A DNA stretch of 32,068 nucleotides from Flavobacteriaceae bacterium (GCA_029934835.1 JAOZLL010000020.1:1-32068), one strand, 5' to 3'. Shown: positions 15,428 to 25,123, counted from the stretch's first letter. The notes: generated by a model not told the origin, from the letters alone. Translations and numbers: made by a program.

Positions 15428-16285
15428 ATGAAAACCTATTCATTTATATTTTCGCTTGTCATTTTACTATTTCTTTCTGCTTGTAAAAGTAAAAAGACAT
15501 ACCAATTAGTATGGTCAGATGAATTTGAAATATCAGGGAAACCAGATTCCACAAAATGGAGCTATGAATACGGATTTCTCAGAAATAACGAAGAGCAGTT
15601 TTATACAGATAACCCCAAAAATATAAGAGTTGAAAATGGCGCTTTAATAATAGAAACACATCTTGAAAAAATAATAAATCCAAAATTCAAGACTAATGAA
15701 TTTGATAAAAAACATTGGTTAAAATGGATTGCAAAAAGAGACTCCGCTAAATATACCTCAGCAAGTATTACAACAATAGATTTAGCAGAATGGACTTATG
15801 GTAAATTTGAAATAAAAGCAAAATTACCAACAGGTATTGGTTTATGGCCTGCAATATGGATGCTTGGTGAAAATAAAACAGTCGTTAACTGGCCTGAGTG
15901 TGGAGAAATTGATATTATGGAATATGTTGGTTACGAGAAAGATTCTATTTTTGGAACAATTCATACAAAAGCATATAACCACATGATTCATACACAAAAA
16001 GGGAAAAAAACTTTTATTAATAATCCAGATGTTATGTTTCACCTATTCGCTTTAGAATGGACCCCAGAAAAAATTGATTTTTTACTAGATGGAAAAATCT
16101 ATAATCATATTGAAAATGAGCACAAAACTACAGATGAATGGCCATTTGATCAAAATTTTCATTTAAAATTAAATGTAGCCGTTGGAGGTGCACTTGGTGG
16201 TAAAAAAGGAATCGATGACACTGTTTTTCCAAAACAAATGATCATTGATTATATAAGAGTTTATCAAAAAAAAGTAAATAATTGA
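15428..16285 (+). CDS. GH16 endo-beta-1,3-glucanase (laminarinase-like) lipoprotein
   Basis: The 285-residue lipoprotein has lipobox 'LSAC' (Cys19) followed by one GH16 catalytic domain (about 25-282). The signature 'GEIDIMEYVG' gives nucleophile Glu160, Asp162 and acid/base Glu165. 'GLWPAIWMLG' (138-147), 'FGTIHT' and the final strand 'MIIDYIRVYQKK' also fit laminarinase-type GH16. The family cleaves beta-1,3-glucan internally by a retaining mechanism. The residues after Cys19 are 'KSKK', not acidic, so it lacks an obvious surface-export signal and may act in the periplasm. It is flanked by the two longest gaps in the operon. Licheninase or galactanase activity is less likely in this context. 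Confidence 0.93.
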   Translation: MKTYSFIFSLVILLFLSACKSKKTYQLVWSDEFEISGKPDSTKWSYEYGFLRNNEEQFYTDNPKNIRVENGALIIETHLEKIINPKFKTNEFDKKHWLKWIAKRDSAKYTSASITTIDLAEWTYGKFEIKAKLPTGIGLWPAIWMLGENKTVVNWPECGEIDIMEYVGYEKDSIFGTIHTKAYNHMIHTQKGKKTFINNPDVMFHLFALEWTPEKIDFLLDGKIYNHIENEHKTTDEWPFDQNFHLKLNVAVGGALGGKKGIDDTVFPKQMIIDYIRVYQKKVNN

Positions 16286-16394
16286 AAAATAGAAATAACT
16301 AAATAATGGATTAACAATGTCTAAAAAGTGATATACTAATTGCTAACAATAAGTACAACCAAAATAGACTTATAAATAATTCTCTAAATAACTA

Positions 16395-16400
16395 AGAGGA
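16395..16400 (+). promoter_or_regulatory. Shine-Dalgarno-like sequence before the EEP gene
   Basis: AGAGGA lies 5 bases before the ATG at 16406 and supports that start. Most other starts in the locus have only A-rich leaders, as usual in Bacteroidota, so this one stands out. It may be a chance purine run. Confidence 0.35.
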
Positions 16401-16405
16401 ACAAA

Positions 16406-17245
16406 ATGAATAGAATAGGATTTTTAATAATAATTTTACTGATAGTAAGTTGTAATAGACAACCAAAAGAACTAAACCTCTCTGTTATGACCTATAACAT
16501 TAGATATGGCTTAGCTGATGATGGAGAAAATTCTTGGAAATTTAGAAAAGATAATATTGTTAATTTAATCAATTTTTATGAGCCAAATATATTCGGAACA
16601 CAAGAGGGATTGCCTTTTCAAGTAAATTACATAACTGAAAAATTACCTCATTACAAATATATAGGAGCTGATAGAGATGGAAATGGAAGAGGAGAAAATA
16701 CAGCCATTTTCTATGACATAAATAAATTTAATGTAATAGAACACAATACTTTTTGGCTTGCTCCAGATCAGAACAAACCTTCAAAAGCTTGGGATGCTGC
16801 ATATCCAAGAATTTATACCTATGGACTTTTTGAAGATAAAATGACTCAAAAGAAGTTTTGGATCATTAATTCACATTTTGATCATGTTGGTGCAAAAGCA
16901 AGGGTAAATAGTGCAAAAATTATTCTAGAGAAAATCAAAGAGATTAATACAGAAAATCATTTGTTAATTTTCATGGGAGATTTAAATGCAGAGATCAATG
17001 CTCCCGAAATAAATAGTCTAAAAAAACAATTAACTGATACAAAAGAACTAAGTGTAAAAAAACCATTTGGACCCATTGGTACTTTTAATAATTTTGAGTT
17101 TAAGAAACCAGTGACCATACTTATAGATTACATATTTGTTAATAATAGAACTATAAAAATAAATAAACACGCCGTATTAAGTGATTCTGAGAACTTAAAA
17201 TACCCATCAGATCATTTCCCCGTGTATATAGAATTGACATACTAA
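16406..17245 (+). CDS. Endonuclease/exonuclease/phosphatase (EEP) family lipoprotein
   Basis: The 279-residue lipoprotein has lipobox 'IVSC' (Cys16). EEP-fold motifs are complete: 'MTYNIRYG' (metal-site Asn31), 'TQEG' (Glu67), 'NSHFDHVG' (His157), 'GDLNAE' (Asp192, Asn194), Asp241 in 'LIDYIF' and 'SDHFPV' (Asp269, His270). The superfamily hydrolyses phosphodiesters or phosphomonoesters with Mg2+ (nucleases, sphingomyelinases, inositol phosphatases). Being exported and inside a glycan locus it is unlikely to be a DNA-repair nuclease. I infer action on a phosphate-linked substituent of the glycan or on a co-occurring lipid or nucleic acid. It follows the GH16 gene by 120 bases and precedes GH30 by 17. 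Confidence 0.88.
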   Translation: MNRIGFLIIILLIVSCNRQPKELNLSVMTYNIRYGLADDGENSWKFRKDNIVNLINFYEPNIFGTQEGLPFQVNYITEKLPHYKYIGADRDGNGRGENTAIFYDINKFNVIEHNTFWLAPDQNKPSKAWDAAYPRIYTYGLFEDKMTQKKFWIINSHFDHVGAKARVNSAKIILEKIKEINTENHLLIFMGDLNAEINAPEINSLKKQLTDTKELSVKKPFGPIGTFNNFEFKKPVTILIDYIFVNNRTIKINKHAVLSDSENLKYPSDHFPVYIELTY

Positions 17246-17262
17246 TAGTTATAAAAGTTTTA

Positions 17263-18756
17263 ATGTTTAATTTTTTAAAAATAATAAATAGTAGTTTAGG
17301 TTTCATCCTGATATTCACTTTTTATGCTTGTAGTCAAGTTGAAAATAAAACCATCAATGAACCTACTAAAAAACAATACACAAAAGATTTTACAATTAGC
17401 AAAGTATATACTACAGTAGCAAAGGATACAATAAAATTACAATTAACCGCTAAAAACATACCTTTTTCAGGATTAATACAACCACTAGAAACAGAAGCAT
17501 CTATTCTAATCAATCCATCAAAACAATATCAAACCTTCTTAGGAATTGGTGCCGCATTAACTGATGCTGCTGCAGAAACTTTTTATAAGCTCCCAAAAAC
17601 AAAACAAGAGCAGTTTATGGAAGCCTATTTTGATAAAGAAAAAGGAATTGCCTATTCTTTAGCTCGAACCATAATCCACAGTTGTGATTTCTCGTCTGAA
17701 ACTTACACTTATGTTAAAGAAGGAGACCACAAGTTAACATCTTTCAGCATTAATCATGACAAACAATTCAGAATTCCATTTACTAAAAAAGCAATACTTG
17801 CATCTGGAGGCAAATTACGAATATATGCAAGCCCATGGAGTCCTCCAGCTTTCATGAAGACTAATAATAGCATGCTCAAAGGAGGAAAATTGAAAACAGC
17901 ATTTTATCAAAACTGGGCAAACTATTTTGTTAAATTTATTAAAGCTTATGAAAAAGAAGGTATCCCAATTTGGGGATTAACCATACAAAATGAGCCCATG
18001 GCTGTGCAACAATGGGAATCCTGCATATATATAGCTGAAGAAGAACGTGATTTTTTAAAAAATTATTTAGGACCAACTTTAGAAAAAAACGGATTAGGAG
18101 ACAAAAAGATAATCATTTGGGATCATAACAGAGATTTACTTTTTGAAAGAGCCAATGTTATTTTAAATGACCCTAAAGCAAATAAATATGTTTGGGGAAC
18201 AGGCTTTCATTGGTATGAAGATTGGAAAGACGGGACTCCAATGTATAAAAATGTTAGTGCTGTTAATAAAGCATTTCCAGATAAACACTTAATATTCACC
18301 GAAGGATGCAATGAAAAATATGAACTGAGTAGAATCTCAGATCCAAAACTAGCTGAACGTTATGGAAAAGCTATGATAAATGATTTTAATAATGGAACTG
18401 TTGCCTGGACAGACTGGAATATTTTATTAGACGAAACTGGAGGACCAAATCATGTCGGTAATCTATGTTTTGCACCAGTACACGGCAATACAAAAACAGG
18501 AGAATTAACATTTACAAATTCTTACTATTATATTGGCCAGTTTTCAAAATTCATTAAACCCGGTGCTAAAAGAATTGCTACAGGAACAACAGCAAACCAT
18601 TTAAGTGCAACATCATTCTTAAATACTGATGGAAGTATTATTGTGGTTGCTTTAAATAATAGAAACAATGCTATAAAATATATGTTGACCATTGATAATA
18701 AAACAGCTAAATTAACGATGCCTGCACATTCAATTCAAACGATTGTAATAAACTAA
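17263..18756 (+). CDS. GH30 glycosidase lipoprotein, probable beta-1,6-glucanase
   Basis: The 497-residue lipoprotein has lipobox 'FYAC' (Cys23). The catalytic (beta/alpha)8 domain with side beta domain spans about 75-497. Family marks are 'GIGAALTDAAAETF' (94-107), 'YASPWSPPAFMK' (188-199), acid/base Glu244 in 'TIQNEPMA' and nucleophile Glu347 in 'IFTEGC'. The C-terminal part carries the side beta sandwich ('PAHSIQTIVIN'). GH30 subfamilies 1 and 3 include glucosylceramidases and beta-1,6-glucanases; next to GH16 and GH3 in a SusCD locus the beta-1,6-glucanase role is most likely. Subfamily cannot be fixed without comparison. Confidence 0.93.
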   Translation: MFNFLKIINSSLGFILIFTFYACSQVENKTINEPTKKQYTKDFTISKVYTTVAKDTIKLQLTAKNIPFSGLIQPLETEASILINPSKQYQTFLGIGAALTDAAAETFYKLPKTKQEQFMEAYFDKEKGIAYSLARTIIHSCDFSSETYTYVKEGDHKLTSFSINHDKQFRIPFTKKAILASGGKLRIYASPWSPPAFMKTNNSMLKGGKLKTAFYQNWANYFVKFIKAYEKEGIPIWGLTIQNEPMAVQQWESCIYIAEEERDFLKNYLGPTLEKNGLGDKKIIIWDHNRDLLFERANVILNDPKANKYVWGTGFHWYEDWKDGTPMYKNVSAVNKAFPDKHLIFTEGCNEKYELSRISDPKLAERYGKAMINDFNNGTVAWTDWNILLDETGGPNHVGNLCFAPVHGNTKTGELTFTNSYYYIGQFSKFIKPGAKRIATGTTANHLSATSFLNTDGSIIVVALNNRNNAIKYMLTIDNKTAKLTMPAHSIQTIVIN

Positions 18757-18789
18757 TAATGAAAATTAACCAATACTAAACAAAATATT

Positions 18790-20304
18790 ATGAATAGAAC
18801 ATACACCATTACCATAAGTCTTATTGTAGCAATGGGTGGTTTCCTTTTAGGATTCGACAGTGCTGTAATTTCAGGTGCAATAAATGGAATAAGAACCTAT
18901 TTTGAAATGTCTGATTGGGAACTTGGTTTTGCAGTAGGCTGTGTTATTTTTGGTGCTATGGCAGGAAACATACTTGCCGGCCCATTAAGTGATAAGTTTG
19001 GAAGGAAAAAAATATTAATTATTACCGCACTATTGTTTATAATTTCTGCCCTGTGGTCTGCATCAGCTACAAACTATGTTTCATTTGTAATTGCAAGAAT
19101 TATAGGAGGCGTTGGTATCGGAGGTGCTATACTTATTGCCCCAATATATATTGCAGAAATTGCACCACCAAAATTAAGAGGTAGTCTGGTATCTTTAAAT
19201 CAGTTAAACATTGTTTTAGGGATCTCAGTTGCTTATTTTTCTAATTATTTTATGAAAGATCTAGATGGTGAGAGTTGGAGATGGATGCTAGGTGTTGAAG
19301 TAATTCCAGCTGCCATATACTTTTTAGGATTGTTCTTAGTCCCAAAAAGTCCAAGATGGTTAATCAAAAAATTTAATCAAGTTAATGTTGCAAAAAATAC
19401 CTTAATAAAAATTGGGGGTGAAGCGTTTGCTGATAAAACTATTATCGAAATAAAGAAAGGAATTGATAAAAAAGAAACAAAAGGAACCTATGCCGATTTC
19501 TTCAGTAAAAGGATGAAAACAATTGTAATCATTGCTTTTGGTTTGGCATTTTTTCAACAAATTACAGGTATAAATGCTATTTTCTATTATGCACCTACTA
19601 TTTTTGAACAAGCAGGTGGAAGCACAGATGCTTCCTTTTTACAAGCTATTGTTGTAGGCCTTACCAACCTGATATTTACATTTGTAGCTATCTTTTTAAT
19701 TGATCGATTAGGGCGAAAACCTCTCTTAATTATAGGTACAAGTGCCATGGCAATCGCATTATCTATGGCAACTTTAGCATTTAATAATGCAACTTATAAT
19801 TTCAATGATACTACAATTGAAAAAATTAGTAATGCTAAAACAAAAATTGCTTTAAACAAACTAAATAGAGTTTCTTTTTCATCACAAAAAGAATTATTTG
19901 CAAGTGTTGAACCTCTACTTAATGAAAGTCAGTTTAGAGAATTCAAACAAAGTGAAGTTAAGAATTTTATCAATATTAATGCTACTCTTGTATTAATTGC
20001 CATTCTCTTATATGTTGCTGCTTTCGCAATTTCTCTTGGACCTGTAATGTGGACAATGCTATCTGAAATATTCCCAGGAAATATCAAAGGAATCGCTATA
20101 TCAATAGTTGGATTTTTCAACTCATTAGTAAGTTACACAGTTACGCAATTTTTCCCTTGGGAACTAACAAATTTAGGGCCAACAGTTACGTTTGCTATTT
20201 ATGCTGGCATGGCTGTTTTATCATTAGTATTTGTCTATAAATATGTTATAGAAACAAAAGGTAAAACCTTAGAAGAATTAGAAGAGTTATTAATTACATC
20301 CTAA
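18790..20304 (+). CDS. Sugar-porter family MFS transporter with long cytoplasmic-type insertion
   Basis: The 504-residue inner-membrane protein has twelve predicted helices and the sugar-porter marks: 'GFLLGFDSAVISGA' (helix 1), 'GPLSDKFGRKK' (loop 2-3), 'PIYIAEIAPPKLRG' (after helix 4), 'QQITGINAIFYYAPTIF' (helix 7), 'DRLGRKPLL' (loop 8-9) and terminal 'ETKGKTLEELEEL'. It should import glucose or small gluco-oligosaccharides, probably by proton symport. Residues about 333-397 form a polar, Lys/Glu/Asn-rich insertion before helix 10, absent at that length from the second MFS in the locus. It lies 33 bases after GH30 and 9 before the GH158-like gene. Substrate unknown. Confidence 0.95.
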   Translation: MNRTYTITISLIVAMGGFLLGFDSAVISGAINGIRTYFEMSDWELGFAVGCVIFGAMAGNILAGPLSDKFGRKKILIITALLFIISALWSASATNYVSFVIARIIGGVGIGGAILIAPIYIAEIAPPKLRGSLVSLNQLNIVLGISVAYFSNYFMKDLDGESWRWMLGVEVIPAAIYFLGLFLVPKSPRWLIKKFNQVNVAKNTLIKIGGEAFADKTIIEIKKGIDKKETKGTYADFFSKRMKTIVIIAFGLAFFQQITGINAIFYYAPTIFEQAGGSTDASFLQAIVVGLTNLIFTFVAIFLIDRLGRKPLLIIGTSAMAIALSMATLAFNNATYNFNDTTIEKISNAKTKIALNKLNRVSFSSQKELFASVEPLLNESQFREFKQSEVKNFININATLVLIAILLYVAAFAISLGPVMWTMLSEIFPGNIKGIAISIVGFFNSLVSYTVTQFFPWELTNLGPTVTFAIYAGMAVLSLVFVYKYVIETKGKTLEELEELLITS

Positions 20305-20313
20305 AGTAAAACA

Positions 20314-21627
20314 ATGAAAAATATTTTTATTATACTATTTCATCTAGTACTTATTATGGGATGTAAAGATGATCCATCAAAAGGCAAATCAATCCTAAAT
20401 AATAACAAACCAGCAAAAGTTGAACTAATAAACACCAATGAAAAATTTGATCTATTGGTTAATAATGAGCCTTTTTATATTAAAGGAGCAGGCCTAGAAT
20501 TTGGGGATGTTACAGCCTTAGCAAAACATAATGCAAATTCTTTTAGAACATGGCGAACAGAAAATGGGAAAAAAAGCGGAAAAGAAGTACTAGATGAAGC
20601 CCATAAAAATGGATTAATGGTTACCATGGGTATCGAAGTAGCAAGAGAACGACATGGATTTGATTATAATGATTCAATTGCAGTAAAAAAACAATTTAAG
20701 AGAATAGAAGAAGAAATTTTAGCTTATAAAGACCATCCTGCACTATTGATTTGGGCTATCGGAAATGAATTAAATCTACGTTATACAAACCCTAAAGTTT
20801 GGGATGCTGTAAATGAAATCTCCAAAATGATTCACAAAGTAGATCCTAATCATTTAACCACAACAACATTAGCTGGTATTTCAAAGAACAATATTGCTCT
20901 TATCAATGAAAGGTGCAAAGATCTTGATATCCTATCTATACAAATGTATGGTGATCTACCAAATTTACCAAAACTAGTAAGAGAATATGGTTGGAAAGGT
21001 GCCTATATGGTTACCGAATGGGGAGCAACAGGTCATTGGGAAGTTCCTAAAACAGATTGGGGAGCACCAATTGAAGAAAACAGCACTATAAAAGCCGCTA
21101 ATTATTTAAAAAGATATAAAGGTGGCATAGAAGCAGACTCGTTACAATGTATAGGTTCCTATGTGTTTCTTTGGGGAAATAAACAGGAACGAACTCCAAC
21201 TTGGTACGGTATTTTTCTAGAAAATAATAATGAAACAGAATCTGTAGATGTAATGCATTATATCTGGAATGATAAATGGCCAAAAAATCGAACTCCTCAA
21301 ATAGGATCATATACAATAAATAACAAAACAGCTTATGAAAATGTTACTTTAGAAGCTGAAAAAGAATATGTTGCTAAAGTGAATATAAAAGATTTTGAAA
21401 ACGATAAGATAAACTATGTTTGGGAAATACTACCCGAAAGCACTAACTTAAAAGATGGAGGTGATGTAGAGGAAAGACCTGAGAGTGTTGAGATAAATGT
21501 AATTAAACAACAAAAAGGACAATTAGTATTTAAAGCACCCCAAAAGGGGCTATACCGATTGTTTGTATATGCTGATGATGAATTTGGGCATGCCGCAACT
21601 GCTAACATCCCTTTTATAGTAAAATAA
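20314..21627 (+). CDS. Clan GH-A glycosidase lipoprotein (GH2-TIM-barrel-like, GH158 candidate)
   Basis: The 437-residue lipoprotein has lipobox 'IMGC' (Cys17) followed by 'KDDP', which matches the K-(D/E)2 surface-export signal described in Capnocytophaga, so surface exposure is likely. A (beta/alpha)8 barrel spans about 45-330, with acid/base Glu152 in 'WAIGNELN' and nucleophile Glu235 in 'VTEWGATGHWE', 83 residues apart. Barrel-end motif 'YVFLWGNKQERTPTW' follows. A C-terminal Ig-like domain (about 335-437) ends 'HAATANIPFIVK'. It has no GH2 sandwich domains, so it is not a true GH2 enzyme. Length, architecture and context suggest GH158 (endo-beta-1,3-glucanase). Clan assignment is firm; the family is inferred. 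Confidence 0.8.
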   Translation: MKNIFIILFHLVLIMGCKDDPSKGKSILNNNKPAKVELINTNEKFDLLVNNEPFYIKGAGLEFGDVTALAKHNANSFRTWRTENGKKSGKEVLDEAHKNGLMVTMGIEVARERHGFDYNDSIAVKKQFKRIEEEILAYKDHPALLIWAIGNELNLRYTNPKVWDAVNEISKMIHKVDPNHLTTTTLAGISKNNIALINERCKDLDILSIQMYGDLPNLPKLVREYGWKGAYMVTEWGATGHWEVPKTDWGAPIEENSTIKAANYLKRYKGGIEADSLQCIGSYVFLWGNKQERTPTWYGIFLENNNETESVDVMHYIWNDKWPKNRTPQIGSYTINNKTAYENVTLEAEKEYVAKVNIKDFENDKINYVWEILPESTNLKDGGDVEERPESVEINVIKQQKGQLVFKAPQKGLYRLFVYADDEFGHAATANIPFIVK

Positions 21628-21652
21628 AAACTACTAATCTCGTGAGTAAATA

Positions 21653-24600
21653 ATGATTGATAAAGCTATATATATAGGTAATAATAAAGCTATTTCTAAA
21701 GAAAAAGTTGTAGTAGGAGAATTTGTGACAATAGATAATGAATCGTATTACAAAATAGAAAATAGTGATACTCTCAGACCTTTCTTTATGAGTATTGTAA
21801 GCAATTCAAATCATTGGATGTTTATCTCAAGTAATGGAGGATTATCAGCAGGTAGAAAAGATAGTGATATGGTTCTTTTCCCCTATTATACTGATGATAA
21901 AATTACAGAGTCAAAAGAGGTTACAGGTAATAAAACAATATTTCAAATACATATTGATGGCAAAATCTATTTGTGGGAACCTTTTAGCGATAGGTATAAA
22001 GGTATTTATGACACTACTATAAATTTGTACAAGAATAGCTTTGGCAACAAAATTATCTTTGAAGAAATAAATAATACTTTAGGTTTAACTTTTAGATACC
22101 AATGGAGTTCAAGTGAACAATATGGATTTATAAAAAAATCAACTTTAATAAATAACACAAACTCTCTTTTACGAGTGACTGTTCTGGATGGAATTCAAAA
22201 TATAATACCTTATGGTGTATCTTCAAATTTACAAAACTCACGTAGTAATTTAGTAGATGCGTATAAAAAGAGTGAATTAGAAACCGAAGTAGGACTAGGT
22301 ATTTATGCTTTAAGTGCCATAATAGTTGATAAACCAGAACCTAGCGAAGCACTAAAAGCTACGATCGCTTGGTCTGCTGGTCTCGAAAATCCTATTCATT
22401 TATTATCCTCATTACAACTTGACAATTTTAGAAAAGGAAAACCCATTCAAGAGGAAACTAATGTTAGAGCAGAAAAAGGAGCTTATTTTATAAGCACTGA
22501 CTTAAAACTTCAATCTAAAACTGAAAAAAATTGGATGATTGTCGCAAATGTAAATCAATCCATCACTTCTATTGTCAAAATTTCAACACAAATAAAAAAT
22601 GATACCAAGCTTTTTAAAACAATTCAAAAAGACATAGAAATTGGAACACAAAATTTATTAAAATTTATCACAGCTTCTGATGGATTACAATTAACAGCTG
22701 ATAAACTACTAAATAACAGACATCTTTCCAATACACTGTTCAATATTATGCGTGGTGGTATTTTTGATACTAACTATCAAATTGAAAAAGACGATTTTAT
22801 TAAATATATTGCTACTTCAAATAAAAAAGTTCTAAAGAATAAAAAAGTTTTTATAGCACAAATTCCACAAGTATTTTCAATTCAATTCTTAAAAGAATTA
22901 GCGATACAAGATAATGACAGCAACTTTATAAGGCTCTGTTTTGAATATTTACCACTAAAATTTAGCAGAAGACATGGTGACCCAAGTAGACCATGGAACA
23001 AATTTTCGATCAATACTAAAAACGAAATTAATGGAAAAAAAATATTAGATTATGAAGGCAATTGGAGAGACATATTTCAAAACTGGGAAGCATTAGCGCA
23101 ATCCTATCCTGAATTTATTGAAAGTATGATTCATAAATTTTTAAATGCAACTACTTTTGATGGCTACAACCCTTACCGAGTCATGAAAAATGGCTTTGAT
23201 TGGGAAGTTGAAAAAGCTAATGATCCATGGTCGTTTATAGGATATTGGGGAGATCATCAACTAATATATCTACTTAAGTTCCTAGAGTTTATTGAAAACT
23301 ATTATCCAAATAGATTATCCGATTTTAGTAATCATGAAATATTTGTTTACGCTAATGTGCCTTATAAAATAAAGTCCTATGCTGATATAGTAAAAAACCC
23401 AAAAGATACTATTGAATTTGATACAAAATTACATGATAGTATTACTCAAGAAAAGACAAAACTAGGGACTGATGCTGCACTACTTAAAGATTGTAATAAT
23501 TCAATATATAAAGTCAATTTAATAGAAAAATTACTAGTAACAGTATTGGTAAAAATTTCAAATTTTATTCCTGAAGCTGGAATTTGGATGAACACGCAAA
23601 GACCCGAATGGAATGATGCGAATAATGCATTAGTTGGCAATGGAGTTTCTATGGTTACTTTATATTATTTAAAAAGATTTTTAAATTTCTTTGAAAAACT
23701 AGGTAGCACAATTGCTGATGATGGAGTAATGATTTCCAAAGAGTTAGCACTGTTTTTCAAAGAAACTGTCACTGTTTTTGAAAAATATCAATATATATTA
23801 TCAAACAAAATATCTGATAAAGACCGAAAAAAAGTTCTTGATGGTCTTGGTTTTGCGGGTAGCAAATATAGAACTACTATTTATGAAAATAGATTTTCAA
23901 ACAAAAAGGTAAAACTAACCAAAAAAGACCTCAAAGACTTTTTTGAGATTTCTAAAAAATTTATTAGCCATACTATTGATACAAGTAAACGCTCAGATAA
24001 GTTGTATCATTCTTATAATTTAATGAGCATTAAAAATAATTCTGAAGTTTTAATTTCTAATTTACCAGAAATGTTAGAAGGTCAAATAGCTATTTTAAGT
24101 GCTAATTATTTATCCGCTAAATCGTCTTTAGAATTATTAGATAGTTTAAAAAATAGTGCCTTGTTTAGATCTGATCAATATAGCTATTTATTATATCCAA
24201 ACAAAGAACTGAAAAGATTTAGTAACAAGAATACTATTCCTTTTAAGCAAATAAAAGAATCCGCATTATTAATACAACTTTTAGAAGATGGGAATTCGCA
24301 AATCATTGAAAAAGATATTTTAGGAAACTATCATTTTAATGGAAATTTCAACAATGCTAATAGCTTAAAAGAAGCACTAAAGAATATATCCAAAGAGAAC
24401 TATCAATCTTTAGTAAAAAAGGATACAAAATTAATATTAGAAATTTTTGAAAAGATTTTTGATCATAAATCATTTACGGGTAGATCAGGAACTTTTTTTG
24501 GCTATGAAGGATTAGGTTCAATTTACTGGCATATGATTTCCAAACTATTGTTAGCGGTACAAGAAATCTGTATAAAAGCAATCGATAATAATGAAAACAA

Positions 24601-25123
24601 GGTTTTAATAGGTAAATTACTAGATCATTATTATGAGATTAACGAAGGAATAGGTGTTCATAAATCACCCGAATTATACGGAGCGTTTCCAACCGATCCA
24701 TATTCTCACACACCATTGAGCAAAGGTGCGCAACAGCCTGGTATGACAGGTCAAGTTAAAGAAGATATTTTAAGCAGATTTGGGGAATTAGGAATTGTTG
24801 TTAAAGATACTCAACTCCAATTTAAACCTAGTTTATTGAAAAGAAAGGAATTTCTTAAAAAACAAAAAGTATTCAAATATAGTGATGTAAATGATGTAAT
24901 TAAAGAGATAGTCTTAGAAAAAAATTCACTTTGTTTTACCTATTGTCAAGTGCCTATAATTTATCAATTGAACACTGAAGAAAATTTGCTTATTACCTTT
25001 AGTAACGGAAAAACTGAAAAAATTGAAACTTTATGTCTAGATAAAAAAACAAGCCAACAGATTTTTGGAAGACAAGGCACAGTATCTCAAATTACAATTT
25101 CAGTAAAAAGCATATTGAAATGA
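21653..25123 (+). CDS. GH149-like beta-1,3-glucan phosphorylase
   Basis: The very large (1156-residue) protein has no signal peptide, so it is cytoplasmic. The N-terminal half looks like the beta-sandwich of GH94-type phosphorylases ('FFMSIVSNSNHWMFISSNGG' near 42-61, 'GGLSAGRKDSDMVLFPYYTDD', and a 'YRQ'-like strand region near 145-185). A helical (alpha/alpha)6-type region follows, with 'RPEWNDANNALVGNG', where Asp655 occupies the place of the catalytic Asp of the GH94-related families. The C-terminal 'QQPGMTGQVKEDILSRFGELGI' also fits. Such enzymes cleave beta-1,3-gluco-oligosaccharides with phosphate to give glucose 1-phosphate. Length and genomic context favour GH149; GH161 and an uncharacterised relative are alternatives. 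It overlaps the GH3 start by 4 bases (ATGA). Confidence 0.68.
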   Translation: MIDKAIYIGNNKAISKEKVVVGEFVTIDNESYYKIENSDTLRPFFMSIVSNSNHWMFISSNGGLSAGRKDSDMVLFPYYTDDKITESKEVTGNKTIFQIHIDGKIYLWEPFSDRYKGIYDTTINLYKNSFGNKIIFEEINNTLGLTFRYQWSSSEQYGFIKKSTLINNTNSLLRVTVLDGIQNIIPYGVSSNLQNSRSNLVDAYKKSELETEVGLGIYALSAIIVDKPEPSEALKATIAWSAGLENPIHLLSSLQLDNFRKGKPIQEETNVRAEKGAYFISTDLKLQSKTEKNWMIVANVNQSITSIVKISTQIKNDTKLFKTIQKDIEIGTQNLLKFITASDGLQLTADKLLNNRHLSNTLFNIMRGGIFDTNYQIEKDDFIKYIATSNKKVLKNKKVFIAQIPQVFSIQFLKELAIQDNDSNFIRLCFEYLPLKFSRRHGDPSRPWNKFSINTKNEINGKKILDYEGNWRDIFQNWEALAQSYPEFIESMIHKFLNATTFDGYNPYRVMKNGFDWEVEKANDPWSFIGYWGDHQLIYLLKFLEFIENYYPNRLSDFSNHEIFVYANVPYKIKSYADIVKNPKDTIEFDTKLHDSITQEKTKLGTDAALLKDCNNSIYKVNLIEKLLVTVLVKISNFIPEAGIWMNTQRPEWNDANNALVGNGVSMVTLYYLKRFLNFFEKLGSTIADDGVMISKELALFFKETVTVFEKYQYILSNKISDKDRKKVLDGLGFAGSKYRTTIYENRFSNKKVKLTKKDLKDFFEISKKFISHTIDTSKRSDKLYHSYNLMSIKNNSEVLISNLPEMLEGQIAILSANYLSAKSSLELLDSLKNSALFRSDQYSYLLYPNKELKRFSNKNTIPFKQIKESALLIQLLEDGNSQIIEKDILGNYHFNGNFNNANSLKEALKNISKENYQSLVKKDTKLILEIFEKIFDHKSFTGRSGTFFGYEGLGSIYWHMISKLLLAVQEICIKAIDNNENKVLIGKLLDHYYEINEGIGVHKSPELYGAFPTDPYSHTPLSKGAQQPGMTGQVKEDILSRFGELGIVVKDTQLQFKPSLLKRKEFLKKQKVFKYSDVNDVIKEIVLEKNSLCFTYCQVPIIYQLNTEENLLITFSNGKTEKIETLCLDKKTSQQIFGRQGTVSQITISVKSILK

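Noticed and set aside
20314-21627. Annotation as a full GH2 beta-galactosidase or glucuronidase
   Set aside because: Only the TIM barrel resembles GH2; the N-terminal sugar-binding and sandwich domains of GH2 are absent and an Ig-like domain follows the barrel.
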